Below, one piece after another: positions 46,601 through 57,231 of a stretch of 64,000 bases of DNA; the stretch's first letter is position 1, and every line of letters begins with the position of its first letter. Position numbers and translations under genes: made by a program. The stretch comes from Antedon mediterranea (lineage: Eukaryota; Echinodermata; Crinoidea; Comatulida; Antedonidae), in the NCBI RefSeq assembly GCF_964355755.1, contig NC_092673.1, positions 23,749,001 through 23,813,000 on the forward strand. Direction: 5' to 3'. The notes beneath the pieces are model-generated. The model searched no databases. It was not told the DNA's origin and saw only the letters and a program-made list of their open reading frames with translations.

Positions 46601-49600
46601 CTATATACTGTATCATCATTTGTTTTCAAGCTGAATTGTCCTGTTTACTGATAAATAAGATGATGTAAACAAATTGCATAGTATGTATAGTTTATTTAGA
46701 ATAAACATTTTCATACTTTTTAGATGATGATGATTTACAACCAGTGCTACCAGTACCCCCCTCACCCCCTGCACCCAGTCCTGCAACATCTTTTCTGTCA
46801 GGTATTTCTTTAAGTTATTATTTAATCATAAAGAATGCAATTTTTTTAACTTAAATGCTTGTCTTGCTTTGCATAAACAGAAAAAAATGTAAAAAGAATC
46901 CATCTTTGAATAATTCCGAAATTTGGTTTTCAGCAACAGAAATAATGTCTGACGAAATAGAAATTGAACAAAGTTTTCCATGGCCTCTATTAAGAGAGGA
47001 TGCTTTTCGATTAGATTCAGGTAACAGTCTGTGGGTATTTAAGGAAAACCAAAATTTAATCTGATCCTGCCAATTATTTTGATTTATAAGACACCTATGT
47101 GTATTCTTGCCATTTGATTGGTTGATTACGTATCACGTGCCGTTCATTATTTCGATTCATCCTCACGATTGGGTGGTACATTGCACGTTCAGATGGTACA
47201 TTGCAAGTTCATGTTGTTTTTTTTTTAATTTTGAGAATCTTGTTCAAAGTGGTAGGCCTATGAAAACTGCACGATCGAAAACCAGCCTGTAGAGTGCGCA
47301 GTCTATAATTGCTCCCCTCCGTGAGGAAAATCCTATAGCGCCATCTATATGACATTCATTTCAATATGGCAGCCCATCATCAAGGCTTTCTTTGTGTTGC
47401 TTGACTATGCAGATTTGTTATTACTAAAACTGCACAGTAGGTGTGCTATAAAACAAATAATGAATGTTTGCATGGAATGGACATAATATTTTCATTCGTT
47501 GTCTATTCAACGAGGTGGAGCCAAGTTGAATAGCCCAGTCCATCTTCCAACTCATGAAAATATTCTGTCTATTCCACTCAAACATTTATTATTTGTATAT
47601 TGACTGCAAACCATCGGTATGATATGTGGCAATTCACCAGGTTCAATATTAAACCGTTCATTGGCAAAGGTTTGCTATTTATTGAGAAGACAAGGTTTAC
47701 ACTAAAATTATTACGCTTATAACTTAGAACGTATAACAATTTAACTATTGATGGGTTGGCTACAAATTTAATAAATATGTGCGACTATTTGGGAGCTATG
47801 TTTAAATAGGTTCGTCAGTGAATGCTTTTAAAACCTGTGCAGAGGCCTATTACATATTGCAGAAAATGTGGATTCTTATGTTTAAATTTTTCACAGGCTG
47901 GTATTTCGTTTTTAAACATTAACATTTTGTTACTATACAAAGTTTTAAAAAGAGTGGTATTAATTGTAGATGTAGATACTTTTTATTTAGGCCCAATCGT
48001 TCAATATTGTAATTTTACTTCTACAGTAGTACACATACAATAGTCTATCCTATAAAGTATTTCAAAAAATACATTTTAAGGGTCAGTTTTGTCAAGTTGT
48101 GGCTGATTAAAATATGTAAACTGTCATTTGGTGTGTAGTTTTCTATTTGTATTACTATCATCATCGTTATTAATATTGTCATTGTTATCATTTTATTGTT
48201 AATTAATGGCTTTTGTACCTTTACCTACCATACCTAATTTTAGCAATTTAGTTTATAGAAAAAACGTTCTAGTGTTAGTATTGAAAAATGCTTTCATACG
48301 GCAATTAAATTAAAACTGTCTTATTTTAAATTTTAGATCATACATGGCCTTATTTTTATTTGTCTTTTTATGTTTTTCTAGAATCATCAACAAGCCCACC
48401 AATAAAGAAACAAAGGGAAAATTCCAAAAGTAAGATTTAGCCTTTATTTATGATTGGCTTTATTATTTTTAAAGTTGACACATGTATTTATTCATCTTCA
48501 TAATATATGTATGTGTGTATGTATGCATTATTCATTGTTATATATTGTTGCTGTGTTACTTTACAATTTTAGATAATTTGATCTTGCAGATAGTTTCAAA
48601 GTTCAAGTGTTAATGAGGTTTAATAGTTTAGAAAATGATCTACTGGAAATAAAAAACCTTTTAAAAGCAAATGAAAGAGAACCAAGAGAATCTCAGTTTG
48701 AACCTAAAGAATGGCCTATGTCAAGTATGGCACAATTTGACTGTTTTGAAGTCAAACTAAAAAATGACAATCTGAAGGACAGTGTGGTAGGTCTCTTTTA
48801 TTGTTTGGACTAATTACAACATGTTTGACTTCTGTTCTTTAATCTCATTTATGTTTTTCTTTTTATGTAATTGGCTCAGACACAACAAAAATGTAACTAG
48901 CGATTTATTGTAAGCAAACCACATCCCTTTATTTAAGAAATTGTATTTATGTTACTAATGAAGAAAATAAATGTTATTTTGAATGAATGAATGAATTAAG
49001 CATTAGACTCCTACCATGTAGGCCTATAGTATGATGGTGTTTGCATATATTATATTTGCATTTTATTCATGACATCTCATTCGTAATAATTTAAAACAAA
49101 CTGAAAAATGTCTATGTGTATACTTTTAACAGATACAGACTTTAAGACGCCAGAAGTCAAATAATTTAGGCCAAAGCGTACGGAATTGCTTAAAGAAAAC
49201 AGCAACTGCAGACCTCTGGTCTTTTTTCAACATGGAGGGGAGGAATGAAAAAAAATCCTTTAAGGGTACTGCACTTTGTTCAATAATAACCTGTAAGCAC
49301 TTAATATTGCTATGTTAATTTATTATGTAGTTACTGTGGATGATTTTATATACACAAAAGTTCTACCAGAAGATACTGTATGTCTGAATTTAGGAATTCA
49401 TTCTGGTGTATTTGGTCTATCAACTAAACTGACAGTTCCTCTTTTTTCTTAGGTGTTTGTAGAACAGACACCAATACAGACAAAGAGATTGAAAGTGAAA
49501 TTGGGAAGTATCTCAAATCAACTCCATTTAAAAAGGGTGTGAAGGTAGGCCTAAGTACTGTATGAGTGGCGGAGTTTTTTCTAAAATCTTACCCAACTCA

Positions 49601-49875
49601 TATGAGGTCTGAAATTATGTTAAGTTTTCATTTCAGTAGGTCTCCAATATGTGATATAGGTCTACGTGGTTTGGAGTCTTTTTCTTTGCTCACACATTGA
49701 TAAATTTACAAATAGTGAAAGATATGTATAGCGTCTTGATGTTCATTTATATTTATATCTGCTCTTGCATTGAGAAAATTCACTTCTATTACATGTTATA
49801 TAATGTTTTTTTTTTTGTTCTTTTTTGTAGAATCAAAAGAAAACAGAAACAACTTTAATGGAAATTGCAGATTGA
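40676..49875 (+). CDS. Second gene of the EnSpm-like element, DUF4806-type, 12 exons
   Basis: Exons: 40676-40777, 42003-42264, 44215-44295, 45691-45729, 45961-46029, 46724-46801, 46934-47020, 48382-48429, 48590-48786, 49133-49292, 49453-49544, 49831-49875. All have GT-AG borders and phases agree throughout, giving 1260 nt (419 codons plus TGA) without a stop. The N-terminus (RYAVVIFKGTELEEESVEI, then SEKWL and later VHWPVGRSN and EKWKLFKIRKISK) resembles proteins that pair with DUF4806. The C-terminal region (exons 9-12: MRFNSLENDLLEIKNLL, SVRNCLKKTATADLWSFFNM, KSFKGTALCSIIT) fits DUF4806. The middle is acidic/basic low-complexity sequence (EDEDDGKRKKKRNT). By position it is the counterpart of TNPA-like proteins. 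Binding to the AACGTT arrays is inference. An acceptor just before the ATG suggests a further 5' exon. Confidence 0.75.
40780..41350 (-). pseudogene. 5'-truncated CR1/L2-like retrotransposon 3' end, in intron 1
   Basis: A minus-strand frame of 159 residues carries the C-terminal part of a non-LTR reverse transcriptase: YKAYIRPHMEYCIQSWSPYY, then EKVQRRATKMVKSI, LEYLDLQPLETRRLRGDLIE and HNIRTRGHSLKLY. It ends in a short (TAAGTG)n microsatellite, as CR1/L2-type elements do. The insertion lies directly after the exon-1 donor (40778), without damaging it. Confidence 0.85.
42996..43772 (+). mobile_element. Hairpin-ended repeat (AGTCGCGTG family), copy 2, in intron 2
   Basis: Near-identical to 31331-32098: the same opening hairpin AGTCGCGTGGAAGCGACT, two GTCG/GTCT microsatellite blocks and a gcgcgc-rich centre, ending GCACGCGACTT. 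Because it sits in the EnSpm element, it is younger than that insertion or was carried with it. Confidence 0.8.
44333..45345 (+). mobile_element. Hairpin-ended repeat (AGGCTATCGC family), in intron 3
   Basis: Opens with a strong hairpin, AGGCTATCGCTCT-ctgt-AGAGCGATAGCCT, and ends GCGCGATAGCCTAAC, the inverted echo of the opening. The interior has gcgcgc and gcgcactc motifs like the AGTCGCGTG family. About 1 kb, no coding capacity. Similar plan but different end sequence. Confidence 0.6.
46108..46565 (+). mobile_element. 5S rRNA-derived SINE, in intron 5
   Basis: The head (46111-46222) is a slightly altered 5S rRNA: 'ggatcaccgaagttaagcaa' and 'gatgggagacc' preserve the A-box and C-box promoter region, and it ends in 'gggtgctgtat'. 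A tRNA-like stretch follows (ttcaaggt near 46280). Then comes 'cctcgtccttcggatgggat', which resembles the conserved central domain shared by several animal SINE families, and a tail in tacctttacctttattatta. It is not a functional 5S gene: the bases are changed and the 3' continuation is SINE body. Pol III transcription is likely in principle. Confidence 0.8.
47022..48381 (+). other. Long intron 7 of the second EnSpm gene
   Basis: Apart from the palindromic MITE (47453-47596) I see no coding sequence. The frame at 47822-48043 has no domain. Confidence 0.5.
47453..47596. mobile_element. Palindromic MITE, in intron 7
   Basis: About 40-bp imperfect inverted repeats: acaaataatgaatgtttg...ggaatggacataatattt on the left, and aatattctgtctattcc...caaacatttattatttgt on the right. 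The centre is about 60 bp. Nearly the whole element is hairpin. A related end motif (acatttattatttgt) occurs near 11672. Confidence 0.65.
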
Positions 49876-50459
49876 AGATAATCACAGTATAAAATATCAA
49901 AAAGTCAATGATCTAGGTGTTCTCTCCATGAGTTAGCGTTCAACAATTTTGTTATAGGTGAAAATAGATTGTGGGACAAATGATTTATTGTATCGTTTAG
50001 TACGGCTTCGAGGCAGATGGATACGAATATTAGGTGGAAGAAAAGTGTATTCCTTATGGAGGGGGTGGTCTGTTTGTGAGAGTACACGTTTTACCAAGGA
50101 GAGAACACCTGCATCATAGTTGAAATTAAGATAACTCCAATAACCTGCCAGCCCTTCTGGTAATTTTATTTAATATAGTTCCTTATCTTTTTAATATAAA
50201 CAAGATCCCAGATAATTCTACAAAAAGATATAACACTAAGTATGGTCGATTGGTAGAACAGTATAAAAATTTGTTTGCTAACATTAAATTTCCTAAGTTG
50301 TCTTAACAGGTACATTATATCCCTTTTTTATAGAGTTTTTGAATGTTATTACACCAGTTCAGCTTTTCGTCTACTATAGTTAGATAGATTCTGTAAATAC
50401 TGTATAACATTGCCAGAATGTTGTGATGTTGTTATACAGGCCTACTAGTACTTTTTTTT

Positions 50460-51060
50460 ACGTTTGTTTCTGTTACGCTCGGTAACGTTATTTAAACGTT
50501 ACGAATATACGTTTGTAAACACTGAGTTAAAAACGTTTTATTTTGGTTTCTGTTACATTCAGTAAAACGCTATTTAAGCGTTCTGAATATACGGTTTTTG
50601 AAACCTATTAAATACACATCCAAAGCATTTATTAAACGTCTTTTTTTGGTTTCTGTTACGTTCAGTAGTTACGCTATTTAAACGTTCCGAACATACGGTT
50701 TTTTAAACCTATTAAACACGTATCCAAAGCATTTATTAAACGTCTCTTTTTGGTTTCTGTTACGTTCAGTAGTTACGCTATTTAAACGTTCCGAATATAC
50801 GGTTTTTGAAACCTATTAAACACGCATCCAAAGCATTTATTAAACGTTTCTTTTTGGTTTCTGTTACGTTCAGTAACGCTATTTAAACGTTCCGAATATA
50901 CGGTTTTTAAACCTATTAAACACACATCCAAAGCATTTTTTAAACGTTTCTTTTTGGTTTCTGTTACGTTCAGTAACGCTATTTAAACGTTTCAACTGTA
51001 CGTTTTTTAAGCGTAATAAAAACTTGAATTTTGTTCACAAAAAAACGTTAAAGAAACATT
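50460..51060 (+). repeat. Right subterminal array rich in AAACGTT
   Basis: About five copies of a unit of about 105 bp: 'ggtttctgttacgttcagta', 'acgctatttaaacgttccga' and 'aacctattaaacac', then 'catccaaagcattt'. The unit differs from the left array, but both are dense in AACGTT and AAACGTTT. Copies are more similar to each other than those of the left array, implying recent homogenisation. Confidence 0.85.
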
Positions 51061-51103
51061 TCATCAAAACATTTATGAAACGTTTTTTTGGTTTTAAATG
51101 AAC

Positions 51104-51143
51104 GTTTGTACGACGTTAATAAAACGTTATTTTGTTAGCTGGG
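51104..51143 (-). repeat. Right terminal inverted repeat of the EnSpm-like element
   Basis: Ends TTTTGTTAGCTGGG, followed by the TA target copy at 51144-51145. Confidence 0.9.
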
Positions 51144-51145
51144 TA

Positions 51146-51684
51146 GCACCAATAGACAAGGTCAATACAAAAGCCCAGGTCTAGGCCCACGTACAAATTG
51201 TCGAAATTGTGGTACTAAACACCCACCGAGAAGTTGCCCCGCCTACGGTAAGGAATGTAGAGCCTGTCACAAATACAATCATTACGCCCAGTTCTGTCGG
51301 TCTAAGCCCCAAATGATACACACACTAACTGAGGAATACGATTATGTTGACAACGATTATTATTATGATGGTGATGAACAATTAGAAACTGTAATTGGAC
51401 ACTTTGTTATTGACAATGTTAACGTTCCTAATTCGAACACAGGAGCTAAGTGTAACGTAATGTCGCTAACAACATTCAAACGCGTCGCTAAGACTGAATG
51501 TATAAACCAGTCAAAGAAAACTATTTTGATATCATTTGGTGGCACTGAAATTGCCAGCGAAGGTGTTACAACACTACAGTGCCATGGAAGCACACCAGAC
51601 ACATATGATCTTCAATTTCATGTCATCAACAAGCCAGTGCAGACACTGCTAGGCCTACGCGATTGTTTACGCATGGTTTGATCT
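51146..51684 (+). pseudogene. Second gypsy: gag zinc knuckles and protease (3' side of EnSpm)
   Basis: The frame continues the gag gene interrupted at 35643. Two zinc knuckles are adjacent: NCRNCGTKHPPRSCPAYGKE (C-x2-C...C) and CRACHKYNHYAQFC (C-x2-C-x4-H-x4-C). An acidic stretch and the protease region follow (GHFVIDNVNV, then NTGAKCNVM). The active-site DTG reads NTG, so the catalytic Asp is lost. The protease ends LLGLRDCLRM and runs straight into integrase sequence, so RT and RNase H are missing by deletion near 51660. Confidence 0.85.
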
Positions 51685-52260
51685 GGCCAAAGATGAGTCA
51701 AGATATTGACAATCTTATTGAAAGATGTAGTGTATGTAACAGCACTAAATCACACATACAAAAAGAACCACTTCAAAGTCATCCCATACCATCTCTGCCA
51801 TCGGAAACTGTTGGAGTAGACCTATTTCATTGGAATCATGACTACGTCGCAATTGGTGACAAATATTCAAATTGGTTTGATATGGAAATGCTACAATTGA
51901 CATAACATCGTATTCTGTGATCCAATACCTAAAGAAACAATTCGCTATACATGGTACACCGAACACGCTAAATAGCGATAATGGAAAGCAGTTTGTTTGT
52001 CATGAATTCAGCGAGTTTGCCAAATCATGGAACATTCATCATATTACGAGCAGCCCACAGTACCCCCAGTCTAATGGACTCGCAGAAAGCGCAGTGAAAA
52101 GGAGTAAACAACTCCTGGAGAAAACCGAACGAGAACAATTGTTAAAACCAACCATGACATCAGGCGTACAAGAACAACTCAAGAAAAAACAACAACAGAA
52201 CAAATAATCATACAAGTCAGCAAAACCGCTACACAAACTCCGACCCGGTCAAGTTAAGCA
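51663..52260 (+). pseudogene. Second gypsy: integrase core
   Basis: First part: WPKMSQDIDNLIERCSVCNS (second half of the HHCC zinc domain) and ETVGVDLFHWNHDYVAIGDK (first catalytic Asp). A stop and frame change lie at about 51905. Second part, 51917-52207: QYLKKQFAIHGTPNTLNSDN (second Asp), then SSPQYPQSNGLAESAVK (catalytic Glu). It is shorter than usual after LLEK and then degrades. The catalytic triad is present but split over two frames. Confidence 0.85.
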
Positions 52261-52429
52261 GAAATCGCAGACACATCATCCCGGTATCCGAACCTGACCC
52301 GGTATTCACGGAAAACAACAACAACAGCGACAGACAACTATCACACACCAAAGTACACCAACCACCGCCGACCACGCGATATGGAAGAGTGGTACGTCCA
52401 AATCCCCGTTATCTGATCGTACCTAATTA

Positions 52430-52636
52430 TAGTAGTGAGCCCTCTATAGTTTAATCAATATGAACAACCCCTAATGAATACCCTATATATGACCATGCTC
52501 TCTCTCTGCATGCTGATTCATTGTACACACGAGTAACTAATAAAATACAGTCATATAATCAGTTATAACGTCGTCCGGCTAATATATTTTATCAGCGAGG
52601 GCTTACAAGTATTGTCTATATTAATACCAAGTTGGC
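52430..52636 (+). repeat. Probable LTR (gypsy)
   Basis: Lies between the integrase tail of one gypsy and the leader of the next. Contains a TATA-like ctatatatga and a poly(A) signal in ctaataaaatac. It is followed at 52638-52648 by tggtggcagcg, which looks like a tRNA primer binding site. It could be the 3' LTR of the second gypsy or the 5' LTR of the third. Borders are uncertain. Confidence 0.4.
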
Positions 52637-54052
52637 GTGGTGGCAGCGTCAGGAGACAAAAATCCTACGCAACATATTTTACTGCCCACAAGAATATTGA
52701 CTTACCGTCTACACAGGCAGACCTAGCCCTATAGTATTTATACAGCCGTTATCGCACATCCACAGTCAAGCAACTGACCGGCGCATACCGCAGCCGCTGA
52801 GAATTGGCGTCAACACCTCATGACACTAAATTCGCCAATTTCCTGGTGGAAGGTTTCTCGTGCGGCAAGAAAACCAAAGCTTCCCCAGAAAGTAACCATG
52901 CTGGAACTAATGTTTGCTAGCATTACTGAAAACGAAGAACTCACCCCTTCACTTGAAAATCTACTCGCACTGACATGGCTACTTAGTTCACCCTTTACTT
53001 CCCCAACTTGTCAAACAGAGATATGGCACACAGCTTCGCTCACGCACACTGGCGTCCATCAAGCCTGAAATTTCACAAGCTATGACTTCTCTATTAGAAG
53101 AAATCAAAACTTCAGATGGCACAAGAGTCATGCGTTCAGACGACAGCTACTGCCACGAACAGGATTTCACCTGTGTCGAGGATCACAACGACCCACTATC
53201 TGGTTCATCCTCAGCTCTCCAAATACAGGTACGCCAGTCAGTCAGTCGCCATATCTCGAAGCCTTTCACGGCTATAATACTGATAATACTGTACATATTA
53301 CTATAGACAGCGGTGCTCCTGGCAACATGATCCGTGAATCAAATGCGTTCAGATTAAGCCTAGTAGTCAATCGGCACACGAAGCCGATGGATCTTCGCAG
53401 TTACAGGTTATGGGCGAGACAAACGTCACCTTTATACGTGACTCGACGTTGAGCTACTCGCTGGTACACCGTTCATGGAACAGAATGATATTTCTATCCG
53501 CCCCGCTAAGCGTCAGGTGGTAATGGCTCTGTCAGCACGCACTGTGATATGGCCAGGTATAGTTACATTGAATTTTCACTCCCAAATGTCCTCACCGACA
53601 TAAACAATCTCGAAAACATCTTTGCCATCTCATGTTTGGCCCGAACCACATATCATATCGTGCGTTGCCGGACGAATTTGTATTCCTAATCTGTCAGACG
53701 CAACATACTCAAACAATTTACTAGCCTCCACAAGGAGACATTTTCAACCCTTCCTTTAAAGGTTATAATGGTGCTGTAGGCCCATTTGTTGCCACCATAA
53801 ATATGGGACCAGTCCAACCCCCACATGCAAAGGTCGACTCCCTCAGCATGTAAAAACAAGCTCCTCGAACTACAACACAAGTTCAACGAACTCGAAACAC
53901 TTGGGATTTTTGCCCGTCCAGAAGATATTGGAGTTGCTGTAGAATATCTCAATCCATCATTCCTCGTGAAGAAAGCCAACGGCGGTTACAGATTAGTGAC
54001 ATCCTTTGCCGATGTTGGCAGGTACAGCAAACCACAACCTGCCTGCTAGTAA
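52637..54052 (+). pseudogene. Third gypsy: leader, degraded gag-protease and start of RT
   Basis: Degenerate gag sequence (about 52690-53280) is scattered over frames with stops. Protease is recognisable at about 53295-53335 ([15 protein letters not shown] active site kept). Then comes SSQSAHEADGSSQLQVMGET in a different frame, and RT begins at 53825: [40 protein letters not shown] and [10 protein letters not shown]. The RT stops at about 54049, before any catalytic YxDD motif, so this is a 3'-truncated copy. Confidence 0.75.
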
Positions 54053-54150
54053 TTTAGTAACGCTCAAAAAAAGTAACAATAACAAATGTAAGACATCAAA
54101 TTATAAAACTAGTATTTTACAATGCAATGTATAATTGTAATTCTATTACG
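54053..54150. other. Short spacer before the DIRS element
   Basis: No feature seen. Possibly insertion-site sequence. Confidence 0.3.
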
Positions 54151-54353
54151 TCATCTATACACTCCAGGGATCCCATGAGATGGTAGCGCACATGCGCAGC
54201 TTCAGTTAGCAACATAAAATAGTTGTACGCGGTATAGCTATTTCAGCTTCAATTGTTTCTGCATTTTACACGTAGTGTAAAGAATTATTTTACTATTTTT
54301 ATTATTACTATTGTAAGTATAATTTGTAGAAAATAACTTGCATACTTTTGACT

Positions 54354-55207
54354 ATGGCCGACTCGCCAATAAACAAGACGCGTGTGTCAGACGTGCTTGC
54401 ACTCGATTTGGAGGATGCAACGTCAACAGGCTCCGCATTCGCGGGCCACACTATGATGATGGCGCCACACGGTAACAACGATCAGTCTAGTACTAGCGCG
54501 GCTAGTACGTATACGAAGAAGAGAGCATTTGACTCCTTTTACCACGATCAGTATCAGTGACCTTAACAGTTAGGCATAATAAAAAGTCTTCTCCAGCAGT
54601 AGATAATGGAGAGATTTTGAAAATGTTGGTCGATATTCGTCAAGGTCAGGAGCAATTTAGTTCCAGGTTGGGCAACCTAGAGAACCTCTGCTATGACAAT
54701 AATGATTACACAAGCGGTATTGTCAATATCCTCTTTCGAGAGGGTACCAGTGAGGATAAGAATATCGAGTTAACAAAAAAGACCAAGAAGCCAGAGAATT
54801 GCGAGGGTCTTGCTAGTGTTAGAGTAGAAGCTCCTTGACATTGGCATGGATGCTTTAGCCTTGCTAGGAAATTCAAATCGTAATTTGAATTTAAGAAGGT
54901 GGGACTGTATGAAACCCGACCTTAAAAAAGACTACTCTCACCTCTGCTCCTCTTCGGTTCCATTTACCGACAAGCTGTTTGGTGAGGATGTTTCTAAACG
55001 TGTAAAGGACATCCAAGATATTAACCTAGCTGGGAGTAAGATCAGAGTACAGCCAGTACTGGCTTCAGGCCCACATCCTTCCATACATTCAGAGGAAGAA
55101 TGAGAGGCCGTGGTCGTGGCATATTCAGAGGCCGTGGTAGAGGAAGAGGAAACTTTCATGAATCAAAAAACTTCTACAAGGGGGTCAAGTCTCACAAACA
55201 GAAGTAG
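54354..55207 (+). pseudogene. DIRS gag-like ORF
   Basis: Three frames in succession: 54354-54560, 54557-54838 and 54846-55103, then an Arg-Gly tail (RGRGRGIFRGRGRGRGNF, about 55099-55155) in another frame. The middle block has a coiled-coil-like segment (LKMLVDIRQGQEQFSSRLGN) and the later block DKLFGEDVSKRVKDIQDINL. RGG-type tails bind RNA and are common in DIRS gag proteins. Three breaks make it non-functional. Confidence 0.7.
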
Positions 55208-55263
55208 AGACGAGTGATCATGTCGAACCCCCAGTAAGTATAGAGATTTCTTCTGAAACCTTT

Positions 55264-57231
55264 TTCCATGCAGGTAGATTGAAATCCTTTGAACATCATT
55301 GGCGACAGATTACCTCTGATGAGAGGATAATCGATATCGCACTTCATGCACATATTGAGTTTGTAGATAACAGACCACCCGTGCAATTTGGTTACCCCAA
55401 ATTGACTGTATTTAATGCCATAAAAGAGACTATTATTGAGACAGAAATAAGTAAATTACTAGAGAAAAAAGCTATAAGACATTCGACACATTGTGAAGGA
55501 GAATTTATCTCTCCAATTTTTGTGGTACCAAAGAAGGATGGGTCCTTCAGAATGATTCTTAATCTCTAGTGCTTAAATGAACAAGTACAATACCATCATT
55601 TTAAAATGGATACATTTGATGATTTAAAGGACGCTTACTATTCAGTCCCGATTGCCGAAAACCATCAGAAATACCTAAAATTTATATGGAAGGGTAATTT
55701 GTTTCAATATACCTGCTTACCGAATGGGCTAGCGTCTGCTCCCCGAATGTTCACTAAACTGTTAAAACCGGTCTATGCGTCTCTACGCAGCATGGGTCAT
55801 ACAGTTATGGCTTATATAGACGACTCATTTCTGGTACTAGATATGATTACGAATCATGTGAAAAGAATGTCACTGATACAATCACTCTCATTAATAAGCT
55901 TGGTTTTATTTACCACCGAACTAAGTCAATCATAACTCCATCTCAAACCCTCACTTTCTTGGGGTTTGTTATTGATTCAGTAAATATGACTGTAACTTTA
56001 TCTAAGGAGAAGGTTGAGCGGTTAGTAACAGAATGCTCTGCGCTCGCTGGTTCAGAGTCAAAATCCATTCGCACAGTTGCGAGAATTATCGGATTAATGG
56101 TATCTAGCTTTCCCGCAGTGGAATTTGGTCCATTGTTCTACAGATCCCTAGATATGGCTAAAATTGAGATGCTGTAAGGGTAATTTTGATATGCACATGG
56201 CAATCTCAACAGATATGAAACTTGACCTAAGGTGGTGGATTCACAATTTGTGTCATGAAAGACGACGTTTCCATAAATGTAACCCTCATATATCTATGTC
56301 ATGTGATGCATCAACACAAGGTTGGGGTGTTGACTGTGAGGGAAATTAAAGTGGGGGTAGATGGTCATCATGTGAGGCGGCCCATCATATCAATGTTTTG
56401 GAATTGCTCGCAATATACTATTCCTTAAAATCATTTGAAAGGACAATAATAGGGAAACATATGAAGATACTTTCGGACAACACCACTGCTGTAGCATACA
56501 TTAATAATATGGGTGGTGTCAGATCTGTTGAATGCAACAATGTCGCTCGTAGCATTTGGATTTGGTGCAGAAGTAGAGAAATATGGCTTACAGCTACCCA
56601 TTTGCCGGGGGCTCTGAATGTTGAGGCAGATCATGAATCTCGGGTATTCAATGATCGTACAGAATGGCATTTAGATAAAGACATATTTTCACGTATTGTA
56701 AACATATTTGGTTGCCCGACAATTGATCTGTTTGCCTCACGTCTGAACACCCAATTGTCTCAATTTGTTTCTTGGCGACCTGATCCACAAGCTACGTATG
56801 TAGATGCGTTTACATTAGAGTGGCAACCTTACTATTTTTATGCCTTTCCTCCTTTCAGTTTGATAGGAAGATGTCTACAGAAGATAGCATTAGACAAGGC
56901 GACAGGCATAATGATAGCTCCAGTGTGGCCAACACAACCATGGTTCAGCCAGATGCTACGGATGTTAATTGCTCATCCCTTAATGTTACCAATGACAGAT
57001 GGAACCCTGATAATGCCTTCATTGAATCAGCTACATCCACTTCGCAAGAAGTTGAAATTAATTGCATGCCTGGTGTCCAGGAATTCCTTGAAAGACAAGT
57101 TTCAAGACAGGCAGCCGATATTATCATGGCATCATGGCGTCCAAGCACCAGAAACCAGTACGCAGTCTATATTAACAGATGGTTCCAGTTTTGTAGTCGA
57201 TCACAAACGGATCCAGTTTCACCACGTATAA
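55264..57231 (+). pseudogene. DIRS reverse transcriptase-RNase H
   Basis: RT blocks: FISPIFVVPKKDGSFRMILN, then an in-frame TAG (55567-55569), DLKDAYYSVPI (first Asp), LPNGLASAPRMFTKLLKPV and AYIDDSFLV (YIDD). There is a small deletion before DLKDAYYS, a frame change near 55865, another near 56165, and a stop at about 56347. RNase H: MSCDASTQGWG, LELLAIYYSLK and ILSDNTTAVAYINNMGG. The DIRS-specific C-terminal extension follows (IDLFASRLN...FVSWRPDP...AFPPFSLI). The last frame, 56398-57231, is long and overlaps the recombinase N-terminus. Confidence 0.85.

Larger units (their letters stand above)
35644..51143 (+). mobile_element. 15.5-kb EnSpm/CACTA-like DNA transposon, apparently complete
   Basis: Termini are inverted repeats: CCCAGCTAACACAAAACGTT on the left and AACGTTATTTTGTTAGCTGGG (one base longer than the terminal match) on the right. 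They are flanked by TA on both sides (35642-35643 and 51144-51145). The target is the gag gene of a gypsy element: the gag frame on the two sides is in register once the insert and one TA are discounted, which fixes the borders to the base. Inside: left subterminal array, TNP2-like transposase (38276-40300), a 12-exon second gene (40676-49875) and right subterminal array. Both genes are open. Nested insertions lie only in introns. This is the most intact element of the window. Confidence 0.9.

Noticed and set aside
46881-46933. Alternative exon start after the acceptor-like cataaacag at 46880
   Set aside because: The phase required by the preceding exon meets a stop within about ten codons; the acceptor at 46933 keeps the frame open.
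47822-48043. 73-codon frame in intron 7 of the second EnSpm gene
   Set aside because: No domain, and the exon chain is phase-consistent without it.
51313-51681. Independent 122-codon gene starting at ATG 51313
   Set aside because: The frame is open from 51146 upstream and carries gag knuckles, so this is the continuation of gag-protease and not a separate gene.
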